Below are positions 6,801-12,328 of a stretch of 17,386 nt of DNA, piece after piece. Origin of the DNA: Clostridia bacterium (lineage in GTDB: Bacteria > Bacillota_A > Clostridia > Christensenellales > Aristaeellaceae). The stretch covers positions 1 through 17,386 of the forward strand of contig JAFWYA010000026.1 in the NCBI GenBank assembly GCA_017517815.1, read 5' to 3'. Both the position numbers and the translations under genes were made by a program. Below the pieces are notes generated by a model. The model saw only the letters and a program-made list of their open reading frames with translations. It was not told the origin of the DNA and made no database searches. The stretch's first letter is position 1. Each line of letters begins with the position of its first letter.

Positions 6801-9429
6801 TACTTGAGCTGCCATAAGGTAACCAATACACAATTTGCTGACCATCTTTTAGCTCAGTAAAACTTGCGTTTCCCGTCCAGGCAGCCGTACTGACTGTTTG
6901 TGTTCCAACCACAAACTCTGGCCCTCCGCCAGCAGAACGTGCTGAAGCCAAATCCTCCTGATACTGCTCGCTCCCACGAACGGTTGAAATGATGGCATCC
7001 TCCGTCAGCTTCAGCTCCGCGGCTTCCACGCGTTCACCAAGTTCGTCCACAGAAGTCTGATCCGCTTTCTTGGTCACCATCAATTTCAAGTACTCATTGC
7101 CAGTGATGTCCATGGCGTTAAGAGCAGTAATGGTCGCCTCGCGTGCAAACAGCTCATCCACGTCAAGGTTAGCTGCAATGAGATTGCTGATGACAGCATT
7201 GTTGGCAAAGATATCATTGACATTTAGTGTAGCCGCAGTAATGCTACCCTCGATGATTTTTTCACCGCCGTGTATACTGGCATCTGCAACATCGTCATTC
7301 GATACCTGTTTGAGCGCAGTCTTTACCTTGCCATCGGAGCCTACCGACACAGAATAGAATCGGCCGTCTTCACCCTTTACCACCAATTCTCCCACCGTGA
7401 GGCTGACAAGATTGGCTTCTGTCACAGCAAGCTTGGAGATGTATAATTCTCCAGCCGTGCCTTGCGTGATGATTGCCGTATCGGTCGCCAGATCTTTGAT
7501 ATGTGACCAGTCAATATCAGCTGTTTCGATATCTGCCTTGACCATTGAAGCAACAGCAGAAGACAGCGTGGTGATCGCAGCCCAATCAATGTTGGCTTCA
7601 TCAATATTGGCAGACGTGATCTGAGCCTTGGATATCCGGGCAATATCAGCAGACAAAGCCTCGATGTCCGCCCACCGAATATCAGCATTGATAATGTTAG
7701 CTGTCGTGAGTTGCGCCGTTGCGATCATGGCAATAGAGGTATACAGCTCATCAGTCGTAATGCTGCCAGCTGCCAATTCCTGAATCTTCGCACTAACCGC
7801 AGTGATTGCGTTGGCGTTGAGTGTCTGAATGAGAGCCTCGGCGATATGGGCACGGTTGATCGCTGCTTCCTGGATGTGAGCGCTGGTAATCGCCGCATCC
7901 TGAATATGTGCCGTTTGGATGGCAGCATTTCTCACCTGCAAAGAACCTACAGAACCGTTCTGCAAATGACCAGTTCCGATGGAATTCAGCGCCAGTTTCA
8001 TACCTGTAATTGAGCCGGCTGCAAGCTGATGCGCTGACACCATCGTGCCTTCAAGCGTAGGCGCTGCAGTACCCAAAGTAACAGAAGTGTATTTTTTCGT
8101 CAGACAGTCATAGGTGTATTGCGTCATACGCATAGACACTTCGATACCGATTCTCCTGGCTACGACTCTCACCGCATCTCCAAGAAAAATATCTGAAAGC
8201 GCTTTGAACTGCTTGTACTCTTGAGCATCTGTCAGGTTGACAAAGCTTACTTTGAGAGTGACGGTCGGAAGATCGCATCCTGCATCGTACTCTGCCTGTG
8301 CGGCACTGCGCATTTCCTCATAGCAGGCCGTCAGGCTTTTATAGTTCTCACCCTCAGCTACTTCTTTTGCTTCTGAAACAACCATGTGAACCCACTTAGG
8401 CTGTGTATAGGCACCGATATTTGGGCTATCTACATACAGCTCAGGCAGGTACAAAATATTGCCGTCCGCATCCTCACCTGTAGGCATGATGCGCGTAACC
8501 ACATTGGTTGTGTCCACATCAAAGGAAATCCCGATCAGGTTTTTCCTTTCTCGGATATGAACATCGCTGTCTCGACCCACGCGCTTGACAAGGAACACAT
8601 CATGCCAGTCACGAGCCAGTTCTGCACCATACTTTCGCACTATTCCCCCTTCGCCAAGCAACGCTTCAACAGGATTGACATTCTCAAGAATAACGCCCTC
8701 TGCTGTACTGGTGAGGTCGGAATAAAAAGAAAAGGAATGCTCCGACATGCATTCCGATGAGATATTCTGTACTACGGAGGCCCCCGCCATTGAAGCTGAT
8801 GGTTCGATCTTTTGGATCATGTTATCCAGAAGATCATAGAAGATATGACGCGCATGCACCGTTATTCTGTCCAGTTCTGGAACAACTCGGTAAATCCGGA
8901 AGGGCTGTTCTCGCAGCTGTCGTGGTTCCACAACTGTATTAACGGCTTCGGAGTATGATCCTGCAGTATGGTCATATCGCAGGAAGCGCGTGTCCATATA
9001 TCCATGCTTACCATCCGGCATGATCACTTCGTACCACGCAGCATTTGCGGTGGAAATCACCTGAACAATCGTACCATTCTTATACTGTTGCAGAACCTTG
9101 TATCCCGTTCCAGGTCCAGTGCGCAAGCGAAGTGTACCGCCCTTTACGGATGCTTCAGGCCGATCCGTATTGACCACATATACATCCTGCAGGTCGTTAT
9201 GCTCCGGGATGCTGACCTGAACACGGGGTGTTGGAGCAGCAGGCACAGGCGCTCGGATGATACATCCTTCCGTCAGTCGCTGCCATTTGCCGAGATCGTC
9301 AATAGGATGGACCAGCGTCAGTTCCCATTCTCCATTGAGCGTTTCTGTTACGGTACAGGACTGTGGAGCTACAGGCCCAAGACCATTATTGGAAAAGTCA
9401 CTGCAATCCGCAGGATAGACACAAATCAA
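3835..9429 (-). CDS. Giant tail-tip / receptor-binding protein (prophage tail, Tal-like)
   Basis: A 1864-residue mosaic baseplate-hub and adhesin protein. Residues 1-80 and about 160-455 form the N-terminal hub domain of the prophage_tail / 'putative antireceptor' family (N-G-E-W-E-L-T-L-V-H-P-I-D-D near 32-45; residues around 275-330 with F-D-V-D-T-T-N-V-V-T-R-I-M-P-T-G-E-D). A bacterial SH3 domain is inserted at about 82-152. Residues 497-680 are A-x-I pentad repeats likely forming a beta-helical shaft. Segments about 782-818 and 1104-1150 look like trimeric coiled coils. Residues 835-925 (G-P-E-F-V-V-G-T-Q-T...) and 1190-1325 look like beta-sandwich glycan-binding domains, 1476-1660 a parallel beta-helix, and 1690-1864 a C-terminal jelly roll. 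Start: TTG at 9427-9429, nine bases after AGAGG; no better in-frame ATG exists nearby. It follows the distal tail protein except for the inserted membrane protein gene. Confidence 0.9.
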   Translation of the reverse strand: MICVYPADCSDFSNNGLGPVAPQSCTVTETLNGEWELTLVHPIDDLGKWQRLTEGCIIRAPVPAAPTPRVQVSIPEHNDLQDVYVVNTDRPEASVKGGTLRLRTGPGTGYKVLQQYKNGTIVQVISTANAAWYEVIMPDGKHGYMDTRFLRYDHTAGSYSEAVNTVVEPRQLREQPFRIYRVVPELDRITVHARHIFYDLLDNMIQKIEPSASMAGASVVQNISSECMSEHSFSFYSDLTSTAEGVILENVNPVEALLGEGGIVRKYGAELARDWHDVFLVKRVGRDSDVHIRERKNLIGISFDVDTTNVVTRIMPTGEDADGNILYLPELYVDSPNIGAYTQPKWVHMVVSEAKEVAEGENYKSLTACYEEMRSAAQAEYDAGCDLPTVTLKVSFVNLTDAQEYKQFKALSDIFLGDAVRVVARRIGIEVSMRMTQYTYDCLTKKYTSVTLGTAAPTLEGTMVSAHQLAAGSITGMKLALNSIGTGHLQNGSVGSLQVRNAAIQTAHIQDAAITSAHIQEAAINRAHIAEALIQTLNANAITAVSAKIQELAAGSITTDELYTSIAMIATAQLTTANIINADIRWADIEALSADIARISKAQITSANIDEANIDWAAITTLSSAVASMVKADIETADIDWSHIKDLATDTAIITQGTAGELYISKLAVTEANLVSLTVGELVVKGEDGRFYSVSVGSDGKVKTALKQVSNDDVADASIHGGEKIIEGSITAATLNVNDIFANNAVISNLIAANLDVDELFAREATITALNAMDITGNEYLKLMVTKKADQTSVDELGERVEAAELKLTEDAIISTVRGSEQYQEDLASARSAGGGPEFVVGTQTVSTAAWTGNASFTELKDGQQIVYWLPYGSSSNVTLNLTLGNGETTGAIACYYSQSTRLGTQYSAGNILHLTYRENAQFYTNTIAKGWWADANYNSDTYDRIRVAANIKAKAAIGPSRIVVGDASGYFNLAAGVTFDLTRPILWSTASVNAGSSTNNCYMAYSSCYLRNTVPDFNGIAYRMVYIVGTLSNNFFTPADDFLLWQEPEGEDEYTYIALGLLTSAYNMILYPEHPMYRFVDGDFKPLSQVAYEAYVEAGNVREEMATAIEQTNAAIAMKADKTVTNALSTRVSNAEMKLQPDQLATTVKSSSVYIADQAKERNYIQSSYPEVVFQDLYLMNGSTVTTSKTRGYSLSSQFFTMSSGGKNLRLSFDIKRTGVATTDSEGRYFGFGIRYYYYNENNVWSNTIYPIYLRTSDSYFKDTDTYWTRMWIRDIDMSALGPRSISSFNIGVEELEGATGTINIKNVMLEVGTALNNWTPAVEDGYYMNNRLTNAESTISQHSSQISLKVNTSTYNTEKVYRSSAAPTTKYANMLWLDLSVTPPVLRRWTGSTWVAVAAEEVKTSGIYIGANNVKITTEEFLLQLLDPSNNENILMEMSANGRVGFTELHAQQIMSPSVAGSYCGPNMLYVQPSYIGSSDTYFRSLAEACNAVNNKYLSYDVTIRLPAGAVLYESTTIALQGISGPGKLFIGSYYDSCTVYGYMTITACSAYIQFMCFTLKEGRLVDDPTNDTNPFQVECKFCHYVEFNNVTLDAAGIDYATFSVKASTLFLMAVGIYNTSLGISGYQASCYLSSCFGSCSSWLFYFIGGLVFANGTIPGGSTATVSAAQYFSSGTSIDYGTATPAVLPDQTSVIKASLTRTYQGGWRSDTLDAVQGVYSDYGYSTSLSWNYGCIWFNTLKTLLSGKTIRSATLTLHRKPGNGSFSARTVYLYAITNTLASGSATIKANFGALGTIGRDQQVTFSIPTSVITGLVSGSYGGICLWEPPYNFGGSSYSENYLRISGTDAADAYIPYLTVVHSG
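7390..7941 (-). repeat. Pentad A-x-I repeat tract in the tail-tip gene
   Basis: Residues 497-680 of the tail-tip protein repeat five-residue units of the form A-(A/D/N)-I-x-x (for example A-A-I-Q-T-A-H-I-Q-D-A-A-I-T-S). Within it, residues 575-604 and 605-634 are two aligned 30-residue copies (T-x-A-N-I...A-x-I-x-W-A-x-I...L-S...A-x-x...K-A-x-I), followed by a third copy lacking one five-residue unit. This fits a repetitive beta-helical shaft grown by recombination. Confidence 0.75.
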
Positions 9430-9452
9430 GGGCGTTCACCTCTTTTTCTGCA

Positions 9453-9482
9453 AACGAAAAGCGCTGCTCGTTTGAACAGCGC
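9453..9482 (-). terminator. Terminator-like hairpin after the membrane-protein (moron) gene
   Basis: On the minus strand GCGCTG (9477-9482) pairs with CAGCGC (9461-9466) around a 10-base loop, followed by TTTTCGTTTG. It begins eight bases after the stop codon of the membrane protein gene and ends before the tail-tip ribosome site. It would close a single-gene transcript started at the promoter near 10185-10213. Confidence 0.65.
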
Positions 9483-9489
9483 CGTTTTA

Positions 9490-10143
9490 TTATTCAATGG
9501 TTAGTTTGAAAGTAGGGAGACCGACTTTTTCTCCAAAAGATCCTATTGCCTTTCCGACGTAGTGCGACCCAAATTTGTCTGTATATTTTATCTCAAACAT
9601 AAACCTGTGTAGAGTACTGCTGACAACAGGATTCTCAAGCTTTATTCTCCATTCTCTGCCTTCTATCAGATAATCAACCGTTATATTCTCTTCGTTTTCC
9701 CATACTACTTTCCCGTTTTCATCAAGTAAGCGTATTCCTGGTATGGTAACATTTTCAGCTATATTATCAGAGATGTTTTGTACTTTGATCTCCAAGTCGC
9801 TGGCAGCTCCATGGGCCACAACAGACTTTACTGTTAAATGAGGAGCATTCTTTATACGCTCCATCTTTTCTAGCAACTCTGTATGCTTATCATTGGCTTC
9901 TTGGATCACATGATTCTGCCATAGTGCGAGACCGCTGAGTGTTACCGTGCTCAAGAAACCTAGCACACTTCCGTAATAACTCAAAGCATCATTTGCACTC
10001 CAGCTAGTTACAAAGAAACTAGTAACAGCAGGAATACGGGCCATCCAGTTGATAATAAGCGGAACGCCTACCACCATAAACAAAACAAGCAGAACCAATA
10101 GTATCGCAGCAATCTTGTGATCTTTAATGAAGCGTATAAACAT
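9490..10143 (-). CDS. Two-helix membrane protein of unknown function (moron candidate)
   Basis: A 217-residue membrane protein inserted between the distal tail protein and the tail-tip gene. A basic N-terminus is followed by a transmembrane helix at about 10-33 (A-A-I-L-L-V-L-L-V-L-F-M-V-V-G-V) and a second at about 54-76 within S-A-N-D-A-L-S-Y-Y-G-S-V-L-G-F-L-S, a pattern recalling the 'N-D-W-x-x-F-W-G-x-x-L-G' membrane proteins of unknown function common in Bacillota. Residues 77-100 are charged and helical; 100-217 look like a beta-sandwich (L-E-I-K-V-Q-N-I-S-D-N-I-A-E-N-V-T-I). By the positive-inside rule both ends are cytoplasmic. The gene has its own promoter and terminator-like hairpin and is AT-rich (positions 9541-9600: 23 of 60 G/C; 9721-9780: 20 of 60; against 35 of 60 at 10261-10320 in the distal tail gene). 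I infer a lysogenic-conversion gene, perhaps superinfection exclusion; no function is proven. TAAGGAG lies 14 bases before the ATG, a long spacing. Confidence 0.85.
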   Translation of the reverse strand: MFIRFIKDHKIAAILLVLLVLFMVVGVPLIINWMARIPAVTSFFVTSWSANDALSYYGSVLGFLSTVTLSGLALWQNHVIQEANDKHTELLEKMERIKNAPHLTVKSVVAHGAASDLEIKVQNISDNIAENVTIPGIRLLDENGKVVWENEENITVDYLIEGREWRIKLENPVVSSTLHRFMFEIKYTDKFGSHYVGKAIGSFGEKVGLPTFKLTIE

Positions 10144-10184
10144 CCTGATCTCAGCAACTCCTTATAGACAGCATGACAAGATGT

Positions 10185-10213
10185 ATTATATCACGTTTGA
10201 TGTGCTAAGCCAA
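10185..10213 (-). promoter_or_regulatory. Extended -10 promoter for the membrane-protein gene
   Basis: On the minus strand TTGGCT (10208-10213) is followed by a 17-base spacer and a perfect TATAAT (10185-10190) preceded by TGA, an extended -10. The -35 box overlaps the end of the distal tail gene by no more than its stop codon region, and the predicted start of transcription is about 35 bases before the ATG at 10143. All features fit a housekeeping-sigma promoter. Confidence 0.75.
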
Positions 10214-10214
10214 A

Positions 10215-10913
10215 TTATCTATATCTCCAATTCGGCAGAATGACCACGCTAGTCACATTTCCCGACCAGCTGATTGCATTATCTCCTGGCAGCAGAGTAG
10301 GAAACTCGCCGCCCATGCAGTTATTCATGGAGGTTACACCGTTATAGGCTTCCATAAACGGCGTATCTAGCGTAATGCTTCCTGAGATATTTTCAAGTTC
10401 GGTGATCGTAACACCAACCATGAGCGTTATAGAGCCTGTTCCGTTAACTGTGATAACGGGTTCAGAAAAAACATTCCCAGGATTATTGATAAATGTTCCA
10501 GAAGAAGTCAGCGTAATCGTTTGGATAGTTTCATCATACCAGAACGGCTTGCATCTGAAATTGACTGTAAACTCCCTGTGGGGATTCCCTCTGAGGATCT
10601 TTTCAAAGGGAATCTGATTGATAACGCGCCCATAATAGAATCCGCCCGGACGGTTCGCAAAGCATATCTTTCCTCCACCTCGCAGCCACGTCGCCATATC
10701 TGAGATTTTGGTTGGATCGTCCAGCACGCATATGACCGGCAGAATCAGATCATCGTAGACATCGTCACCTTCAAGCGTTGTCAAACTTCCAGACCTGCCG
10801 GGCACATTGGTAAAAGAAGCTCGTTCTGCGGCCAGTGTGATTGGCGGCAGTTCCTTAACATGCACGCCATACTCTGTGCAGTGCACCCCGTTCCATTCAA
10901 ACCAATCCAGCAT
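10215..10913 (-). CDS. Distal tail protein (Dit / phage tail family)
   Basis: A 232-residue baseplate protein that normally forms the hexameric ring joining tail tube to tail tip. The N-terminal part has the Sipho_tail-type features: W-N-G near residues 7-9, L-P-P-I-T-L-A near 22-28, P-G-R-S-G-S-L near 38-44, then L-P-V-I-C-V-L and W-L-R-G-G-G-K-I-C-F near 76-85 and F-R-C-K-P-F-W-Y near 119-126. The C-terminal half is a beta-rich domain ending N-W-R-Y-R. Length fits the family. ATG at 10911-10913 is preceded by TTGGAGGAAAC. In most siphophages this gene follows the tape measure directly; here four genes and a terminator intervene, and a membrane protein gene separates it from the tail tip. 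Confidence 0.9.
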   Translation of the reverse strand: MLDWFEWNGVHCTEYGVHVKELPPITLAAERASFTNVPGRSGSLTTLEGDDVYDDLILPVICVLDDPTKISDMATWLRGGGKICFANRPGGFYYGRVINQIPFEKILRGNPHREFTVNFRCKPFWYDETIQTITLTSSGTFINNPGNVFSEPVITVNGTGSITLMVGVTITELENISGSITLDTPFMEAYNGVTSMNNCMGGEFPTLLPGDNAISWSGNVTSVVILPNWRYR

Positions 10914-10925
10914 GTTTCCTCCAAG

Positions 10926-10951
10926 AAAAAAACAGCGCAGTTGCGCTGTTT
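10926..10951 (-). terminator. Intrinsic terminator after the repressor-controlled gene pair
   Basis: On the minus strand AAACAGCGC (10943-10951) pairs with GCGCTGTTT (10930-10938) around AACT, then runs straight into a stretch of seven T. This is the most canonical minus-strand intrinsic terminator in the window. It starts six bases after the stop of the upstream small gene and ends just before the ribosome site of the distal tail gene. Confidence 0.8.
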
Positions 10952-10956
10952 ATACG

Positions 10957-11367
10957 TTATAATAGGTGTGAAACAACAATTGCAGAATTTTCTGCCATTA
11001 TTGCCAGCTGATTGCATTCCTTTTCAAGTTCCGGCATCTTCTCTTGTGCTACACGTTTCATCAAAGCAAGCGCCAAAGCGATCTCATTAAGATTCTCTGC
11101 TGCTATTTTTCTTTCCGTGCTCGTGAAAAAAGGATCCTGAGCAGCTTCCAGCAGTTTGGGAATCAACTCATCATTCGTGTTGAGAACCTTCCGAAACACG
11201 TCTAAATAGCGCACACCAAACACAAGATGGCACGCAGCAAAGAATGAATCCACATCTTTCTCGGCTGCTTCATAGAGAAACTCGCGTTCATCAATTGAGA
11301 AGGTCGGATTGATGTCGTCATACGCAAAAACAACCTCATGCGCCAGGCTCTCCAATGCTTCATCCAT
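10957..11367 (-). CDS. Unrecognised helical protein, second gene of the controlled pair
   Basis: A 136-residue acidic, predicted all-helical soluble protein that I do not recognise. Visible features are an N-terminal acidic helix (M-D-E-A-L-E-S-L-A-H-E-V-V-F-A-Y), a central helix bundle with F-F-A-A-C-H-L-V-F-G-V-R-Y-L and a long C-terminal helix from about residue 88 (A-A-E-N-L-N-E-I-A-L-A-L-A-L). There is no signal peptide or membrane segment. The ATG at 11365-11367 was chosen because GAGAGG lies eight bases before it; a GTG at 11376 is possible but sits on the ribosome site. It begins 12 bases after the stop of the 169-residue gene, so the two should be co-transcribed and end at the terminator at 10926-10951. 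A partner or modulator of the upstream gene product is plausible but unproven. Confidence 0.72.
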   Translation of the reverse strand: MDEALESLAHEVVFAYDDINPTFSIDEREFLYEAAEKDVDSFFAACHLVFGVRYLDVFRKVLNTNDELIPKLLEAAQDPFFTSTERKIAAENLNEIALALALMKRVAQEKMPELEKECNQLAIMAENSAIVVSHLL

Positions 11368-11379
11368 TGACTTCACCTC

Positions 11380-11889
11380 TCAATGTTCCAAATGCTCTGC
11401 AAGGGCCGATAGCAAATCCTCGATTCGCCAATTTCCCTTTCGAGTGTAGAACCCACGTTCTAACTCAGGTAAGCCCTTCATGGCTGCCAAGCGTTTCAGC
11501 CGCTTGGCCATGTCCATTTCATACTGTGCTTTCTTTTTGGTCAGTATAGGAAGGTACGCGCATAAGAGTGTTTCTTCCTCCTGGTGTACCAGAACACCAG
11601 TGCCTTCATCTTCGGCCCACAATGCTACGCAATTGATCGCTGTTCCAGACCTGCCAATGGTATTTGCCCTAAGCGTAGCAATTTCGCGGTTTAATTCTTC
11701 CTCAAGATAGAGTGTAGTCATCAGATGGCTTTCCATAAAGTAAATTTCTTCTCCCGTTATAACGAACGGCTCCGGGATTACACCTTCCAATAGAGCAGTC
11801 TTGGTTTGCAAGCGCAGTTCATGTATCGTATCCGGCATCGGAAGAAAAATCGCCTCTGTCTCACTGATGTGGTATCTGCTGAATTCCAT
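11380..11889 (-). CDS. Unrecognised 169-aa protein divergent from the repressor
   Basis: A 169-residue soluble protein I cannot assign. It is mixed alpha/beta: an N-terminal part with I-F-L-P-M-P-D-T-I-H-E-L and P-F-V-I-T-G-E-E-I-Y-F, a central helix with L-E-E-E-L-N-R-E-I-A-T-L-R, then I-N-C-V-A-L-W-A-E-D-E-G-T, and a basic helical segment K-K-K-A-Q-Y-E-M-D-M-A-K-R-L-K-R-L. No H-E-x-x-H metalloprotease motif, membrane helix or known HTH is visible. ATG at 11887-11889 follows GGAGG with six bases between. It is the first gene after the operator-covered promoter at 11928-11956 and is transcribed away from the XRE repressor, the usual position of a gene kept silent in the lysogen (antirepressor, early regulator) or of one half of a toxin-antitoxin pair. 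These roles are inferred from position only. Confidence 0.75.
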   Translation of the reverse strand: MEFSRYHISETEAIFLPMPDTIHELRLQTKTALLEGVIPEPFVITGEEIYFMESHLMTTLYLEEELNREIATLRANTIGRSGTAINCVALWAEDEGTGVLVHQEEETLLCAYLPILTKKKAQYEMDMAKRLKRLAAMKGLPELERGFYTRKGNWRIEDLLSALAEHLEH

Positions 11890-11903
11890 GTCGCGCCTCC
11901 GTT

Positions 11904-11922
11904 TAATGCGGAATTCTCAATA
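11904..11922. promoter_or_regulatory. Second operator-like site, degenerate right half
   Basis: TAATGCG, 5-base spacer, CTCAATA: the same 7-5-7 layout as the perfect site at 11932-11950, with five of seven positions matching in the right arm. The two sites are 28 bp centre to centre. This copy lies just after the predicted start of transcription of the minus-strand gene pair, so occupancy would block elongation or help cooperative binding. Confidence 0.55.
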
Positions 11923-11927
11923 AATTT

Positions 11928-11956
11928 ATTATAATGCGTATTCCGCATTATATCAA
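11928..11956 (-). promoter_or_regulatory. Promoter for the two unrecognised genes
   Basis: On the minus strand TTGATA (11951-11956), a 17-base spacer and a perfect TATAAT (11928-11933). The spacer is almost entirely the 19-bp palindrome at 11932-11950, so a repressor bound there would exclude RNA polymerase. Predicted transcription starts near 11921, about 32 bases before the ATG at 11889. Confidence 0.75.
11932..11950. promoter_or_regulatory. Palindromic repressor operator
   Basis: TAATGCG, spacer TATTC, CGCATTA: perfect 7-bp arms, extended to 8 bp if the flanking A and T are counted. The size and symmetry fit a dimeric XRE/Cro-type repressor. It fills the spacer of the minus-strand promoter and lies upstream of the repressor gene, so the plus-strand XRE protein is the obvious candidate binder. 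Confidence 0.7.
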
Positions 11957-11961
11957 CTTCA

Positions 11962-11981
11962 TCTCAAACTATACTTTGAGA
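11962..11981. promoter_or_regulatory. Second, different palindrome before the repressor gene
   Basis: TCTCAAA, CTATAC, TTTGAGA: perfect 7-bp arms with a 6-base centre. It covers TATACT (11970-11975), a possible plus-strand -10 for the repressor gene, although no good -35 is seen 17 bases upstream. It could be an autoregulatory site or an mRNA leader hairpin. Confidence 0.4.
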
Positions 11982-12004
11982 AAAGCATGCGAGGAGGGAT
12001 GAAG

Positions 12005-12262
12005 TTGTCGAAGCCGCGTCGTTCTCCATTAGGTACACGCAATATCGTCGGGGCCAAGATCACCAGCCTCCGCAAAGAGAAGCACATCAAGCAGAAGGAT
12101 CTAGCCGCAAAGCTCCAAAGCCTGGGCATGGATATTTCTGAGAGCAGTCTTTCACGGTTGGAGTGTCAGGAACGTTTGGTACAAGATTTCGAGATTCCGA
12201 TCATCGCCAAAGCACTTGGTGTTTCGGTTGAATGGCTACTTGAAGATCATCACGAAGAATAA
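12005..12262 (+). CDS. XRE/Cro-type transcriptional repressor
   Basis: An 85-residue DNA-binding protein, the only plus-strand gene in the window. Residues about 16-79 form an HTH_3 (Cro/C1) domain: I-x-x-L-R-K-E-K-H-I-K-Q-K-D-L-A-A-K-L for the first helices, then I-S-E-S-S-L-S-R-L-E as recognition helix, and I-I-A-K-A-L-G-V-S-V-E-W-L-L for the last helix. There is no C-terminal LexA-like peptidase domain, so it is not a self-cleaving CI repressor. Start: TTG at 12005-12007 lies seven bases after GAGGAGG; in-frame ATGs at 11987 and 11999 lack a ribosome site at usable distance, though 11987 cannot be excluded. It is divergent from the gene at 11889 with palindromic operators between, and ends in its own terminator. 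It most likely represses the divergent promoter and perhaps itself. Confidence 0.88.
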   Translation: MSKPRRSPLGTRNIVGAKITSLRKEKHIKQKDLAAKLQSLGMDISESSLSRLECQERLVQDFEIPIIAKALGVSVEWLLEDHHEE

Positions 12263-12322
12263 CAAAACGCAGGTAAGGTATGGGAATAGCCCCTATCCTC
12301 CCTGCGTTTTGCTTTATTTTTT
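12263..12322 (+). terminator. Strong terminator of the repressor gene, possibly bidirectional
   Basis: An 11-bp perfect stem (CAAAACGCAGG at 12263-12273, CCTGCGTTTTG at 12301-12311) with an internal secondary stem, followed on the plus strand by CTTTATTTTTT. It starts right after the repressor stop codon. On the minus strand it is followed by TTTTGTTATT, so it may also end transcription of the convergent small gene at 12329. Confidence 0.85.
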
Positions 12323-12328
12323 CGTCAA

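Noticed and set aside
11380..11889. ImmA-type metalloprotease paired with the XRE repressor
   Set aside because: No H-E-x-x-H motif is present, and ImmA genes are usually co-directional with their repressor, not divergent.
11907..11935. Plus-strand promoter for the repressor using TATAAT at 11930-11935
   Set aside because: No acceptable -35 lies 16-18 bases upstream (TGCGGA or neighbours), so the match is probably due to the AT-rich overlap with the minus-strand -10.
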